A stretch of DNA of 51,249 bases from contig JAFXDD010000038.1 in assembly GCA_017516285.1 (NCBI GenBank), forward strand, positions 1 to 51,249. Reading direction: 5' to 3'. The translations under genes were made by a program, and so were the position numbers. Positions 1 to 9,603 of the stretch are shown here, piece after piece. Origin of the DNA: Lachnospiraceae bacterium. GTDB taxonomy: Bacteria; Bacillota_A; Clostridia; Lachnospirales; Lachnospiraceae. Position 1 is the first letter of the stretch, and each line of letters starts with the position of its first letter. Below the pieces are notes generated by a model. The model did no database searches and was not told the origin of the DNA. It saw nothing but the letters and a program-made list of their open reading frames with translations.

Positions 1-221
1 GGTTTGTATGTCTGCGGCCATCGTAGTACTACAGAAAAGGAAGGTATCACACGCTCGTTTATGGGGCATTGAAAGGCGCCGGTCCTTAGCGAGACGAGGC
101 ATGAATGCCGAAGTCGAGGTTAGTACCGCTGCAGCCTTTCGTTGAGCGGAAGCGTCCCCAAAAATGAGCGTGTGATACCTTCCTTTACTGAAAAACTGGG
201 GTGGCCGCAGCCCGTCAAACC
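1..221. repeat. 221-bp palindromic repeat element, left copy
   Basis: This is an imperfect palindrome with nested arms: GGTTTG (1-6) with CAAACC (216-221), TGCGGCCA (13-20) with TGGCCGCA (202-209), a perfect 20-bp arm at 37-56 with 166-185, and GAAAGGC (71-77) with GCCTTTC (134-140). The centre (81-126) folds into a rod whose helices are separated by facing GA/GA steps. A nearly identical copy lies in opposite orientation at the other end of the window. There is no open reading frame, so it is a MITE-like or structured-RNA repeat, not an insertion sequence. The element begins exactly at base 1, which suggests the contig ends were set by this repeat. Confidence 0.85.
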
Positions 222-226
222 GGAGC

Positions 227-255
227 TTGACATAAGCAATATTTAGGTGTATATT
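227..255 (+). promoter_or_regulatory. sigma-A type promoter of thiT
   Basis: A -35 box TTGACA (227-232) and a -10 box TATATT (250-255) are separated by 17 nt. They lie just outside the left repeat copy and about 30 nt upstream of the riboswitch core, the right place to start the thiT leader. Confidence 0.7.
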
Positions 256-286
256 AGCAGTGGTACAAGTTACCAAACTACATATA

Positions 287-370
287 TGCTAGGGGAGCAA
301 TTGCTGAGATTGAGTGCCCATCACTCTAACCCTCATAACTTGAACCGGTTAATACCGGCGTAAGGAAGCA
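287..370 (+). promoter_or_regulatory. TPP riboswitch (THI element)
   Basis: The conserved TPP aptamer core is readable: AGGGGAGC at 291-298, the GCTGAGA box, ACCCT, then CTTGAACCGGTTAATACCGG and a closing CGTAAGGAAGCA. It binds thiamine pyrophosphate and shuts down the downstream gene. The gene behind it is a thiamine transporter, as expected. The expression platform is the hairpins at 376-402, 412-447 and 459-478. Confidence 0.95.
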
Positions 371-458
371 GATTTATAACAGCTACAGTACTTGGCTGTT
401 ATACAATACAAAACAGATTTATTAAGTGCACGTAATAACTCTGTTTGCTTTATTGCTT

Positions 459-485
459 CCTCCTAGAAACCAAGGAGGATTTTTT
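459..485 (+). terminator. riboswitch expression platform that sequesters the thiT ribosome site
   Basis: CCTCCT (459-464) pairs with AGGAGG (473-478), and six T (480-485) follow directly before the ATG at 486. The same hairpin therefore hides the Shine-Dalgarno sequence and looks like an intrinsic terminator. Upstream, a long A/T-rich hairpin (about 412-447, arms beginning AAACAG and ending CTGTTT) and ATAACAGC/GCTGTTAT (376-402) could form alternative structures. Whether control is by transcription, translation or both cannot be read from sequence alone. Confidence 0.7.
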
Positions 486-1154
486 ATGTTAGAAATTTTT
501 GCAAAGGAAATTGTTGACCCGGAATGGGGCAACTACTATGAATTGACTATCTGGGGCTACATGGCTCTCATCGTCATTATGTTATGCATGCTTTTGGCTG
601 CGGCATTTTTTACCAAGTCACGCAAACTTGCCACCAAACATTTGGTTTTCTGCGCCATGAGCATGGCATTGGGTGTGTTAACGTCCAATTTAAAAATCTG
701 GCGTATGCCAATGGGGGGCTCTGTAACACTGATGAGTATGTTATTTATTAGTTTAATTGGTTATTGGTATGGGCTTCGCACCGGTATCTTAACTGCTATT
801 GCTTACGGACTGCTGCAATTAATTATTGACCCATATGTAATCAGTTTACCGCAGTTATTTATCGATTACATCTTCGCCTTTGGTGCGTTGGGATTATCCG
901 GAATGTTTGCAAACAGCAAATATGGCTTATATAAAGGATATGCTATAAGTATTCTTGGTCGTTTTATATTCGCTTTTATCTCCGGGGTTGCTTTCTTTGG
1001 AAGCAGTGCTGCAGGATATGGCATGTCAGTACCTATTTATTCTATTTGCTACAATGGTGCTTATATTTTTACAGAGGCCGTTATCACTTTCATCGTGATT
1101 ACACTGCCACCGGTTAAAGAAGCCCTGACAAGAATTAAGACATTAGCAAATTAA
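486..1154 (+). CDS. thiT: energy-coupled thiamine transporter ThiT (ECF S component)
   Basis: This is the membrane substrate-binding S component that captures thiamine and works with the shared ECF energising module, which is not in this window. The protein has 222 residues. The ATG at 486 is chosen because AGGAGG lies 7 nt upstream; an in-frame ATG at 426 lies inside the riboswitch leader. The ThiT core, with the GGSVTLMSMLFISLIGYWYG segment and a conserved LLQ, begins near residue 75. An extra hydrophobic segment (about residues 17-41) precedes the usual six-helix core, so the protein is longer than the ~190-residue typical form. The upstream TPP riboswitch independently supports the function. 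Confidence 0.93.
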   Translation: MLEIFAKEIVDPEWGNYYELTIWGYMALIVIMLCMLLAAAFFTKSRKLATKHLVFCAMSMALGVLTSNLKIWRMPMGGSVTLMSMLFISLIGYWYGLRTGILTAIAYGLLQLIIDPYVISLPQLFIDYIFAFGALGLSGMFANSKYGLYKGYAISILGRFIFAFISGVAFFGSSAAGYGMSVPIYSICYNGAYIFTEAVITFIVITLPPVKEALTRIKTLAN

Positions 1155-1196
1155 CTGCACTTAAGCAATTAAAATTAAAATTTTGACAAATAATCT

Positions 1197-1236
1197 ACAG
1201 GGGTATGCGACTTTTATTATGTCACAATACCCCTGT
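1197..1236. terminator. hairpin between convergent thiT and addA
   Basis: A perfect 10-bp inverted repeat (ACAGGGGTAT at 1197-1206, ATACCCCTGT at 1227-1236) sits between the 3' ends of thiT and addA. There is no clear T run on either side, so it may be a weak bidirectional terminator or just an mRNA end structure. Confidence 0.45.
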
Positions 1237-1251
1237 ACTCATCTGTCCATC

Positions 1252-4200
1252 TTAAGCTTCCAGCTTGACTTCCTCCCCAAGCGACATCGAATACAAAATC
1301 ACTTCCTTAACCTTCTTATCCAATGTCTGCACCAATGCCTTCGTGTAGTACAGCATCTGTGTTTGATACTTCTCCACTAGCTCCTGACCGTTTGTTACGC
1401 TGTCTGTTTTGTAGTCAACCAGCACCAACTCGCCATCCTCTTCAAAGTAAACATCTATGATTCCCTGTATCAGCATTAATTCTTTTGCTGGGAAGCTTGC
1501 ATTTACCTGGTTAGCCGGCACGCCCAAATAGAAGGACTGTTCTTTGTGTAAAAGCCCACTTTCTGCAGCCTTTCGCATGCGCCTTGCAATGTCAGACGTC
1601 ATAAACTTACATAATATAGGAATATAAATACACTCCTTCTGCCTTTCTGACAGTCTGCCGGTTTTTACCATTTCCTCTAAGCTCTGCTGCCATTCCTCAT
1701 ATTTTGCAGGGGGCTTCCTGAAGTCCACAAGCTCCATCACCCTATGATAAGCAGTACCACGCTCCGCACCGCTCATCTCCACTTTTTGCTGCATAAAAGG
1801 AGGAATATATGGAAACAATTCTTTCTCCCTTTCCTTTTCAAATATATCATGTACATCAGCCTGCTCTTCTTTTATGGCAGCCTTTTTCAATTCTGACACA
1901 CTGGTGGCAGTGTACAAGTCCTTCAAGTCATCATATGGATACTTAAACGCAAAGTGTTCCATGCAAGTCTGATATAATTGATGTTCATCAGCCTGCATAT
2001 CACTCACGGATGTACTGCCCTGCTTAAGCCTCGTAAGCAGCCATTCCTTGCGTTCGTCCCGGCTCACAGTCTCCGTTATTTCCTTCACAACATAGTCCTC
2101 CATAGTCATCTCTCTGATAACAATCGGACTATGTTCATGGCGAGCCAAAAGGCATAAATCCAAATAAGACTTGGCCATAAGCACATCTGAAAGCATACAG
2201 GTGCCCTTTGCCAAATTAAGAGTAAGCTCAAAATCCTGCATCTGTGGTCCTTCAAATTTGGCCTTATATCCAACCATAATCAACTTTTCCTTGGCTCTGG
2301 TCATTGCCACATACAAGATGCGCTGCTCCTCTGCCAGAATTTCCTGCTCCATTTTCAATGCAATCACATTCTTGCGTAAGGTTTTATTTTTGCTGCGCAG
2401 AAGAGGATTTACATAATCCATCCCCACGCCCATGTCATTGTCAATTAAAATCATCTGCTGCTTGTCACGCATTTGATAATTCTGACCCATACCACATACA
2501 ATAGCAACCGGAAATTCCAGCCCCTTACTTTTATGGATACTCATGACACGAACTGCATCCGTGTGCTCCACCATTCCGGCCTCACCATAATCAATAGACT
2601 GCTTATGCAACTGGTTTATGTAGGAAGTAAAAGCAAACAGTCCCCGGTAGCTTCCTGCTCCAAAGGTAGTGGCCTTCTCTAACAACAAAGCTACATTGGC
2701 AAGCCTTTTTTCTCCGTCAGGCAACACACTGATATATTCGCGATAATGAAAATCCCGCAAAATTTGATATAAAAGCTCCGCAACCGTCAGATACTCCATT
2801 TGCTCGCGATATTTTTGTAACTTCTCTTGTAACTGCTTAATGATTACTGTAATCTCATCCTCCGGAAAATCCCTTGCATACAGACAAAGCATATCATATA
2901 GACATTGTTCTGATTTTTTGATGTCTCTGCCATGAAGAGCTTCTTTATAGTGTACCTTTACCTTAGCCAACTGACTCTCATTCATACCACCAAAAACAGA
3001 AGTACATACACCAAAGAAAGGAATGTCCAGGCGTGGATTTTCAATTGCCTGTAAAAGCTTTACCAGATTTTGTATCTCCACCGCATCAAAATAACCACTT
3101 CCTGAGGTCATAAATATAGGAATTTGCTGCTCCTCGAAAACCTTTTTGTATGCTTCCTCAAAGCTGGTTGGGGAACGGAACAACAATACAATGTCCCCAT
3201 AAGTAACCTGACGCAAACCATTGCCGCTTTCATCCAAAATACGTCCTTCACGAATCAGCTCCTTAATACGTCCGGCAACACAATATGCCTCCCATTCCTT
3301 CGCATCATAATGTTCCGGCCTATCCTCTGTAACAACCAAAAGCTCGGCCTCCATACCGGGTGCTTCTATGTAATGCGCCCCGGGATAAAGTGCCGCATGT
3401 TCATCATAAGCAATACCTCCCAGTTCCGGCAGCATCACCTTTTCGAACACGCTGTTTGTAGCCTCCAGCACTTCCTTTCTGCTGCGGAAATTCTGCTTTA
3501 AATCTATGCGGATATTTTTGTCAGTATCCTTCCCGGCATACAAATGATACTTTTCCATAAAAAGCTCCGGTCTGGCTAATCGAAATTTGTAAATGCTCTG
3601 CTTCACATCTCCTACCATAAATCGATTACTTTTGGCTATATCTGACACAGCTGTCACAAGGAATTCCTGCACCATGTTACTGTCCTGATACTCATCCACC
3701 ATAACCTCTTCAAAAAACTCCCGATAACTGCAGGCAATTTCTGTAGGTTCAAAGCCATCCGCTGTTTCACGCAGCAATATTTCCAACGCCATATGCTCCA
3801 TATCATGAAAATCGATTAAGCCTCGACGCCTTTTTTCCGCTGTCAGCCGCTCCATATAAGTAAGGGTTATCTGAATCAATGCCTCCGTTACTCTTTTGCA
3901 GGCAGCGTTCTCCACCTCTATACTTTGAGGCCCTTTTCCGAAAAATTGTGCCCCAAGCTCTTGAATAGCCTTTTTGTAAGCAGAACGTTTATTTTTAACC
4001 CATTCTTTTTTTGCAGCATTTACACTGTCATCCTTTTTTGCCGGAAGCCTGCCAAAGTCCATGGTCGGTAAGAACCTGCTGATATCCTCCAGACTTTCCA
4101 GTTTCAGCATTCTCTGCAGATACTGCTGCTCTGCTTCCAAAAGGTCTGCGTACATATACGGCCCGTCCGGCTGTGTGGCAATCCTATACAACTGCCCGTA

Positions 4201-4890
4201 AGCCTCCTCATAGCTTTTTAAAAGCCCATGAATATGAAGGTATAAGTATTTACCGGCATCTGTGTCTGTAAAGTCCTTAAGATTCTGAAAATCATAGTCC
4301 TTTTTCCGCTCCATGAGCCAGCTTTTAGGAAAAGGCATACTCATAGCTCTGGCATAGAGCTGGTCCATATATTCCTCTAAACTGCTCTCTTTGCCATTGT
4401 GGCAGATAAACTCTACCATATACAAAAAATCCGCATTGGCTTCTGCAAAGGCCTCTTCTAATACCTGCTCCTTGATTTCTCCGGCCAATAACCTCACACT
4501 GGCTTCATCAGCCACTGTAAAATCAGGCGTGAGACCAATGGCTTCAAAATGGTTTTTGATTAAATACAAGCAAAAGCTGTGTATGGTTGTAATCTGTGCC
4601 TGATGCACAAGAATGGCCTGTCTTTGCAAATGGGTATTTTCCGGTTCCATGGCAAGGCGCGCCTGAATAGCATTACTGATACGCTCCTTCATGCTGGCTG
4701 CAGCGGCATTGGTAAAAGTTACCACTAACATCTTGTCTATGTCAACGGGCTCTTTAGGGTCCATAATACGCCTGATGATACGCTCCACAAGTACGGCTGT
4801 TTTTCCACTACCTGCAGCTGCTGATACCAATATATTTTTGTTTCTCGTATCAATAACTCGTTGCTGATCTAAAGTAAATGTTACTGCCAT
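1252..4890 (-). CDS. addA: ATP-dependent helicase/nuclease subunit AddA
   Basis: This is the helicase and nuclease subunit of the AddAB complex, which processes DNA double-strand ends up to Chi sites for RecA-dependent repair. The protein has 1212 residues, typical for AddA. It shows an N-terminal Walker A (SAAAGSGKTAV), helicase motif II (MVDEYQDSN), the VGDVKQSIYKFRLA segment, and a C-terminal RecB-type nuclease domain with GIIDVYFEEDGE and VDYKTD. The start at 4890 (MAVTFTLDQQ) is preferred over 4908 because AGGAGG precedes it. addB ends 8 nt upstream on the same strand, so the two are co-transcribed and probably translationally coupled. Confidence 0.97.
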   Translation of the reverse strand: MAVTFTLDQQRVIDTRNKNILVSAAAGSGKTAVLVERIIRRIMDPKEPVDIDKMLVVTFTNAAAASMKERISNAIQARLAMEPENTHLQRQAILVHQAQITTIHSFCLYLIKNHFEAIGLTPDFTVADEASVRLLAGEIKEQVLEEAFAEANADFLYMVEFICHNGKESSLEEYMDQLYARAMSMPFPKSWLMERKKDYDFQNLKDFTDTDAGKYLYLHIHGLLKSYEEAYGQLYRIATQPDGPYMYADLLEAEQQYLQRMLKLESLEDISRFLPTMDFGRLPAKKDDSVNAAKKEWVKNKRSAYKKAIQELGAQFFGKGPQSIEVENAACKRVTEALIQITLTYMERLTAEKRRRGLIDFHDMEHMALEILLRETADGFEPTEIACSYREFFEEVMVDEYQDSNMVQEFLVTAVSDIAKSNRFMVGDVKQSIYKFRLARPELFMEKYHLYAGKDTDKNIRIDLKQNFRSRKEVLEATNSVFEKVMLPELGGIAYDEHAALYPGAHYIEAPGMEAELLVVTEDRPEHYDAKEWEAYCVAGRIKELIREGRILDESGNGLRQVTYGDIVLLFRSPTSFEEAYKKVFEEQQIPIFMTSGSGYFDAVEIQNLVKLLQAIENPRLDIPFFGVCTSVFGGMNESQLAKVKVHYKEALHGRDIKKSEQCLYDMLCLYARDFPEDEITVIIKQLQEKLQKYREQMEYLTVAELLYQILRDFHYREYISVLPDGEKRLANVALLLEKATTFGAGSYRGLFAFTSYINQLHKQSIDYGEAGMVEHTDAVRVMSIHKSKGLEFPVAIVCGMGQNYQMRDKQQMILIDNDMGVGMDYVNPLLRSKNKTLRKNVIALKMEQEILAEEQRILYVAMTRAKEKLIMVGYKAKFEGPQMQDFELTLNLAKGTCMLSDVLMAKSYLDLCLLARHEHSPIVIREMTMEDYVVKEITETVSRDERKEWLLTRLKQGSTSVSDMQADEHQLYQTCMEHFAFKYPYDDLKDLYTATSVSELKKAAIKEEQADVHDIFEKEREKELFPYIPPFMQQKVEMSGAERGTAYHRVMELVDFRKPPAKYEEWQQSLEEMVKTGRLSERQKECIYIPILCKFMTSDIARRMRKAAESGLLHKEQSFYLGVPANQVNASFPAKELMLIQGIIDVYFEEDGELVLVDYKTDSVTNGQELVEKYQTQMLYYTKALVQTLDKKVKEVILYSMSLGEEVKLEA

Positions 4891-4898
4891 ACTTCCTC

Positions 4899-7800
4899 CT
4901 ACTGACACTTTTCCTGCATTTTAGTCCAAACCTCTTCGTCTGACAATGCTTCTATACGGCGTTTTTCGTAGCCATATTGCTTTTCATCAAAACCGCATAC
5001 GCCCTTATATGGACAATAGGTGCAGCCTTCCTCCTGCCTGCTGCGCATATAAGGCTTTTTTTCTATATGTCCGGAGACAATTTCACTGCCCATTTCATAA
5101 AGCTTACGATGAATAAACTGCCTCATGATTTCAAACTGCTCTTCGCTGCAGACTCCACTTCCTCTTGCCGGCGTACCATCCTTTTTTAAAGTTAAAGGTA
5201 TCACCTGGGAGCTGGACTCCATCTCACTGTCCAGCAAATGCACTACCCTATCATCACTATTTAATAAACCGCGACTACGCTGCTCCTTTAAAAGTGCCGT
5301 TGGTAATTCTTCAAAATTCTCTGCACCATCCACACTGACAACAGGATCTGCCACCCTATAATAAAACATGGCTGCAGGATGTACATTCTTCCCCGGATAA
5401 CGTTCCTTAAGCATTTTGGCAGCACTGTCCAGATATACGATTAACTGCATTTGCAACCCGGCATACATACAATCCAGCTCTAACTGTTTATTACCGGACT
5501 TGTAATCAATGACCTTCACATACATGTCATCCTCCACCACAGCTACATCCAGCCTGTCAATGCGCCCCTTAAGACGCATCATCAATTCTCTGGTGGCATT
5601 CCATTCACAGGACACATCGAAATCTATTTCCAAACCATATGTACTGAAAGAACCTGCCTGCATATGCCGCTTAAGCACCCTTAAGCTGCGCTTTAAAATG
5701 CGCTCTGCCCGAGACAAAGCATAACCATTACGAGCCTTGTCCAGTAACAATTCGTCTCCATACTGCTCCTTAATCATTGCCAGCCTCTCAGCTATACTGG
5801 CATCTCCAAACTCCTCCGGAAAGTCCTTCCACGTATATCCTGCCTGTTCTAAATCCTTACCAAACCCGGCCAATACATCATGAAAAATATTCCCCAAGTC
5901 TGCCGATTCCAGAACATACTCCTTAGGCTCCCTGAGCCCCAGACCAAATTTAAGAAAATGCCCATACGGACAAGCGGCATATTGCTCCAGACGACTGATG
6001 CTGCCATACAACACACTACCATACAAGGCTCTTGCAACCTCACTGTCAAGTCGCTCCTGTCCGCCTGTTAGAAAGGCCTGCTCCACAAGCCTTGACACAT
6101 GCTCTAAAGCCCCTTGTTTCTTAAGAACATGTAATATGGTACAAAGCTGCCCAAATTGTTCTCCCGGCAGACTGCCCTCTGCATACCTTCTAAGCATTGC
6201 TGCAGCTTGTGTAAACAGTTCTGATACATGCTCCGGAACAACGTACGTACCAATACGCTGTACATAAACCATCGGGAAAAGCTTTTTTACCGTACCGATA
6301 AAATAAGACGGTCGCAGCTCCTTTTCTGCATTATCTACAAGCGCATAGGATAAATACAATCTTTCAGAAGCCCCTGTCAGCTGTTGATACAGATAAAACC
6401 TCTGCCTAAACTGAAGCTGTCTTTTGGTTGGAGCCATGGCAATGCCTATATCCTGCAAATATTCCCGGTCCATATCGGAAATCATACCACCCTTGGCATG
6501 GCTCCCCGGAATATTTACATCATTAACCCCAATCACAAAAAGCACCTTTACCTGCCCAAGTCTGGTACGTTCCATATCACCAATTATTACCTGGTCAGCT
6601 TTGGCAGGAAGTACACCGGCTTCTAATGCCTCAAAACCGGCTTTTAATATTTCACTAAAATTCTCAAAGGAAAGAGTCTCTTCTCCCATCAACACTACCA
6701 TTTGATTAAACAAATCCATAATCTTACGATAAATTTGGCGATATTCTCTGGATTTGGCGGCGTCTCCCTTACGCTCAAACTGCTCTGCATATTTTTGCAG
6801 CCGATACTCTACATCAAGCCCTTTTAAAAATGTATATAATTGCTCTATATAAAACCGAACAGTTTGTTCCCCCTCAAAAAGACAAGGCTCTAACTCTGTC
6901 AAAAGCTTTTCTCTGTAAGAATTAATTACCTCTAAGGAGAAATCCTTTGCCTTTCTGGTGAAAGGCCGCAAAAAAGCCTTACGCCCCCTGATACCGGTTT
7001 CCATAAAATATACTTCTAATGAGTCCACCTCTTGTGGGGTAAGGCTACTAAAGCCGCTGCGCAAATAACGCATCACACCGGCATAAGAAAAATCCCTGTC
7101 TAAAAGCTCTAAAAGACCCTGTAAAAGCTCCATGGCAGGATTATGCAAAATCTTGCTGACTGCATCTACGAAATATGGCACTTCCATTTGCGAAAATGCT
7201 TCCTGCAAATGATATCGATACGTATCCATACTGCCACAAATCACTGCAATGTCTCTGTATAAATACCCTTTCTCACGTATCAGGCGCTTTATCTCTCCGG
7301 CAAGCCACATACTCTCCTGCCGTGGATTTGCCATCTGCCATATCTGCACAGCTTCCGTCTCCTCTTTATAAGAAGCGGATACTGTTCGAAATAAATTCCT
7401 TTCAAAATGAACCAAGGCCGGCTCATTGCCAAAACGTCTCTGTTCCCTTTGCCATATATAAGGCTTAACCGGAACGCGAGCCTCCTCTGCCAGCTTCTCC
7501 AGCTCACGGATACTTTGGGCACTTGTGAAAAATAACTGCTCATCTGCTGTTACCCCGGCAGGGTCTTCATCGATACTTATCGCTACATACGTCTCCTTAG
7601 CCAGAACCATCATTTCCTGAACCAAGTGAAGCTGTACAGGTGTAAAGCCGGTAAAACCATCCAAAAACACAATACTGTCCCGAAAAAAATGCGACTCCTT
7701 CAGCCTCTTGGTCAAGATTGGGTACATAGACTCACTGGTACGATAGCTTCCCTGCTGATAATTTACATACGCTTCATATAGCTTCTGTACATCCTGAAGC

Positions 7801-8264
7801 CTTGCCTGCAGCCCTCTCCTGTCGGCACTTCCTTTAATCAGCCGGGTCATCTCCTCCGGTGTAATCCCATATTGCTGCATTTCTGAAATAATGGCCTTTA
7901 CCTCAGAAACATAGCCACTCCTGTCCATAAGCTTACCTAAAACCGGAAGCTCATCCTTTATGCTTCCTGCCAGCTTACGCAATATTAAATTCTTGCCGGT
8001 ATCATCCAAAGGAGTCAGGGTATCACCGCCCAATTCCTCCATCACCTTATGATAGAGTCGGTTGAAATTCAGCACATCAATATTTAAAATGGCATGCCTC
8101 GGGTGCAATTTCACTACCTGCCTTTGAATCTGCAGATTGTACTGGTCCGGAACCAATATAATGTACTGCCTTTCAGGTGCTTTCAGTGCCTCATCGATTA
8201 TCCACTTATACGTACTATAACTCTTTCCTGAGCCGCTGCCTCCCAGCACGAAATGTAAACTCAT
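4899..8264 (-). CDS. addB: ATP-dependent helicase/nuclease subunit AddB
   Basis: This is the partner of AddA: it supplies the second nuclease and Chi recognition. It has 1121 residues, near the family norm. The N-terminus has a Walker A (GGSGSGKS), and the C-terminal nuclease domain has VIDYKSG. Four cysteines expected to hold an iron-sulfur cluster are present: one in YAACPYGHF and three in the C-terminal CTYCPYKGVC. The start codon abuts the stop codon of the upstream dipeptidase gene, with a GAGG site inside that gene's end, so addB is coupled to it. Confidence 0.97.
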   Translation of the reverse strand: MSLHFVLGGSGSGKSYSTYKWIIDEALKAPERQYIILVPDQYNLQIQRQVVKLHPRHAILNIDVLNFNRLYHKVMEELGGDTLTPLDDTGKNLILRKLAGSIKDELPVLGKLMDRSGYVSEVKAIISEMQQYGITPEEMTRLIKGSADRRGLQARLQDVQKLYEAYVNYQQGSYRTSESMYPILTKRLKESHFFRDSIVFLDGFTGFTPVQLHLVQEMMVLAKETYVAISIDEDPAGVTADEQLFFTSAQSIRELEKLAEEARVPVKPYIWQREQRRFGNEPALVHFERNLFRTVSASYKEETEAVQIWQMANPRQESMWLAGEIKRLIREKGYLYRDIAVICGSMDTYRYHLQEAFSQMEVPYFVDAVSKILHNPAMELLQGLLELLDRDFSYAGVMRYLRSGFSSLTPQEVDSLEVYFMETGIRGRKAFLRPFTRKAKDFSLEVINSYREKLLTELEPCLFEGEQTVRFYIEQLYTFLKGLDVEYRLQKYAEQFERKGDAAKSREYRQIYRKIMDLFNQMVVLMGEETLSFENFSEILKAGFEALEAGVLPAKADQVIIGDMERTRLGQVKVLFVIGVNDVNIPGSHAKGGMISDMDREYLQDIGIAMAPTKRQLQFRQRFYLYQQLTGASERLYLSYALVDNAEKELRPSYFIGTVKKLFPMVYVQRIGTYVVPEHVSELFTQAAAMLRRYAEGSLPGEQFGQLCTILHVLKKQGALEHVSRLVEQAFLTGGQERLDSEVARALYGSVLYGSISRLEQYAACPYGHFLKFGLGLREPKEYVLESADLGNIFHDVLAGFGKDLEQAGYTWKDFPEEFGDASIAERLAMIKEQYGDELLLDKARNGYALSRAERILKRSLRVLKRHMQAGSFSTYGLEIDFDVSCEWNATRELMMRLKGRIDRLDVAVVEDDMYVKVIDYKSGNKQLELDCMYAGLQMQLIVYLDSAAKMLKERYPGKNVHPAAMFYYRVADPVVSVDGAENFEELPTALLKEQRSRGLLNSDDRVVHLLDSEMESSSQVIPLTLKKDGTPARGSGVCSEEQFEIMRQFIHRKLYEMGSEIVSGHIEKKPYMRSRQEEGCTYCPYKGVCGFDEKQYGYEKRRIEALSDEEVWTKMQEKCQ

Positions 8265-9257
8265 TTATCTCAAAACCTCTTTCAACATACGAAGGGCATT
8301 GTCGCCCTTAACCTTATCAATGACACTTGGTGAGATACCGCTTGCTGCCATTGCATCAAACAACTGTGGCAAAGCACCGGCATGTGGCATGGCAGGATTT
8401 GTATCGATACCATCAAAATCACTGCCCAGAGCCAGTACCTCTGTGCCGCCCACCTGAATAATATGCTTTATCTGCCTGATAAAGCTATCCAAAGATACCT
8501 CTAACCCATTGTTCTCTAAAAAGCCGGCATAAAAATTTAAACCAATCACTCCGCCCCGCTCTGCAATGGTGCGTATCTGCGCATCGGATAGATTCCTCTT
8601 ATGACTGCATATACTTCTGGCATTGGAATGACTTGCCAGAAAAGGCTTCTTGGTAACAGACGCCACATCCCAAAAGCCTGCATCAGACAAATGAGATACA
8701 TCAATAGCAATATTTCTTTCCTCCATGGTCTCAACCATTTCAATGCCACGCTTTGTAAGCCCCGGATATACACCACCAACCTTCCAGTTTACAGGCTTTT
8801 CCGGAACAGGCACCTGCTCCATACAGCCCGGATACCCGATTTCATTTGGATAGTTCCAGGTCAGGGTAATCAAACGCACACCTATCTCATAAAACTCCCT
8901 TAACTTTTCAAGGCTGCCCTCTAAAACACCGCCCTCCTCCAGGGTTAATATGGCAGACATCAGCCCCTGCTTTTTATTGTTCATAATATCCTGAAAATGA
9001 TACACCGGCGCTATATAAGGACTATATTCGGAGCACAGCTGCTTATAAAGCTGGGCCAGCTCCTTACCACGCGCGTAAGGACTCTCTACCTGCTTCCTAT
9101 TTACATATGCTGCAAAACACTGTACCATATACCCACTGCCGGTCATACGTTCTATATCCAAATGCCCGTCTCTTTTGTATAAATTGTAATGCTCGCCCTT
9201 TAATTTCTGCTTTAACAGCTCATGCAACGTATCACAATGTAAATCTACGATATTCAT
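8265..9257 (-). CDS. membrane dipeptidase family (peptidase M19)
   Basis: This is a zinc dipeptidase of the renal dipeptidase family and probably cleaves dipeptides. It has 330 residues. Zinc-site signatures are visible: HCD near the N-terminus (VDLHCDTLHE), an EEGG in the middle, DVSHLSD, ASHSNARSI and GSDFDG. No signal peptide is seen, so it should be cytoplasmic like other Firmicutes members. It sits between azlD (19 nt upstream) and addB (no gap), so it belongs to the five-gene leftward operon. Its link to recombination genes is positional only. Confidence 0.93.
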   Translation of the reverse strand: MNIVDLHCDTLHELLKQKLKGEHYNLYKRDGHLDIERMTGSGYMVQCFAAYVNRKQVESPYARGKELAQLYKQLCSEYSPYIAPVYHFQDIMNNKKQGLMSAILTLEEGGVLEGSLEKLREFYEIGVRLITLTWNYPNEIGYPGCMEQVPVPEKPVNWKVGGVYPGLTKRGIEMVETMEERNIAIDVSHLSDAGFWDVASVTKKPFLASHSNARSICSHKRNLSDAQIRTIAERGGVIGLNFYAGFLENNGLEVSLDSFIRQIKHIIQVGGTEVLALGSDFDGIDTNPAMPHAGALPQLFDAMAASGISPSVIDKVKGDNALRMLKEVLR

Positions 9258-9276
9258 ACCCTACTCCCGAATCAAA

Positions 9277-9603
9277 CTAAAATACCACCTGCGCCAAAAA
9301 CATATAACACACCGTGCCGCCCACGATACTAATCAACGTATTACGCTTCCACAAATGAAGCAATACAACTGCCACACAGGCTATAAATTCCGGCAGCCCG
9401 TATGGAGCTGCGGTAATGGATATGCCCTTTAAACAATACACCACCAACATCCCCATAATAGCATATGGCAGGATACGCCCTAAATATGTAACAAACTCCG
9501 GTGTGCTGTGCTTACCATTAAATATAAGAAATGGTAAGAAACGAAGTCCTATGGTTACAAGACTGATAACTGCTACAATCAAAATCCCATGCATATTAAT
9601 CAT
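9277..9603 (-). CDS. azlD: branched-chain amino acid transport protein AzlD
   Basis: This is the small membrane partner of AzlC. The pair exports branched-chain amino acids and analogues. It has 108 residues, with about four hydrophobic segments and the RFLPF and RILPYAIMGMLVVYCL stretches typical of the family. It overlaps the end of azlC by 8 nt, and its ribosome site (GGGAGGAG) lies inside azlC, a sign of translational coupling. Confidence 0.9.
   Translation of the reverse strand: MINMHGILIVAVISLVTIGLRFLPFLIFNGKHSTPEFVTYLGRILPYAIMGMLVVYCLKGISITAAPYGLPEFIACVAVVLLHLWKRNTLISIVGGTVCYMFLAQVVF

Noticed and set aside
1..221. Insertion sequence end or attachment site
   Set aside because: The element is palindromic by itself and complete in 221 bp; no transposase or integrase is near either copy.
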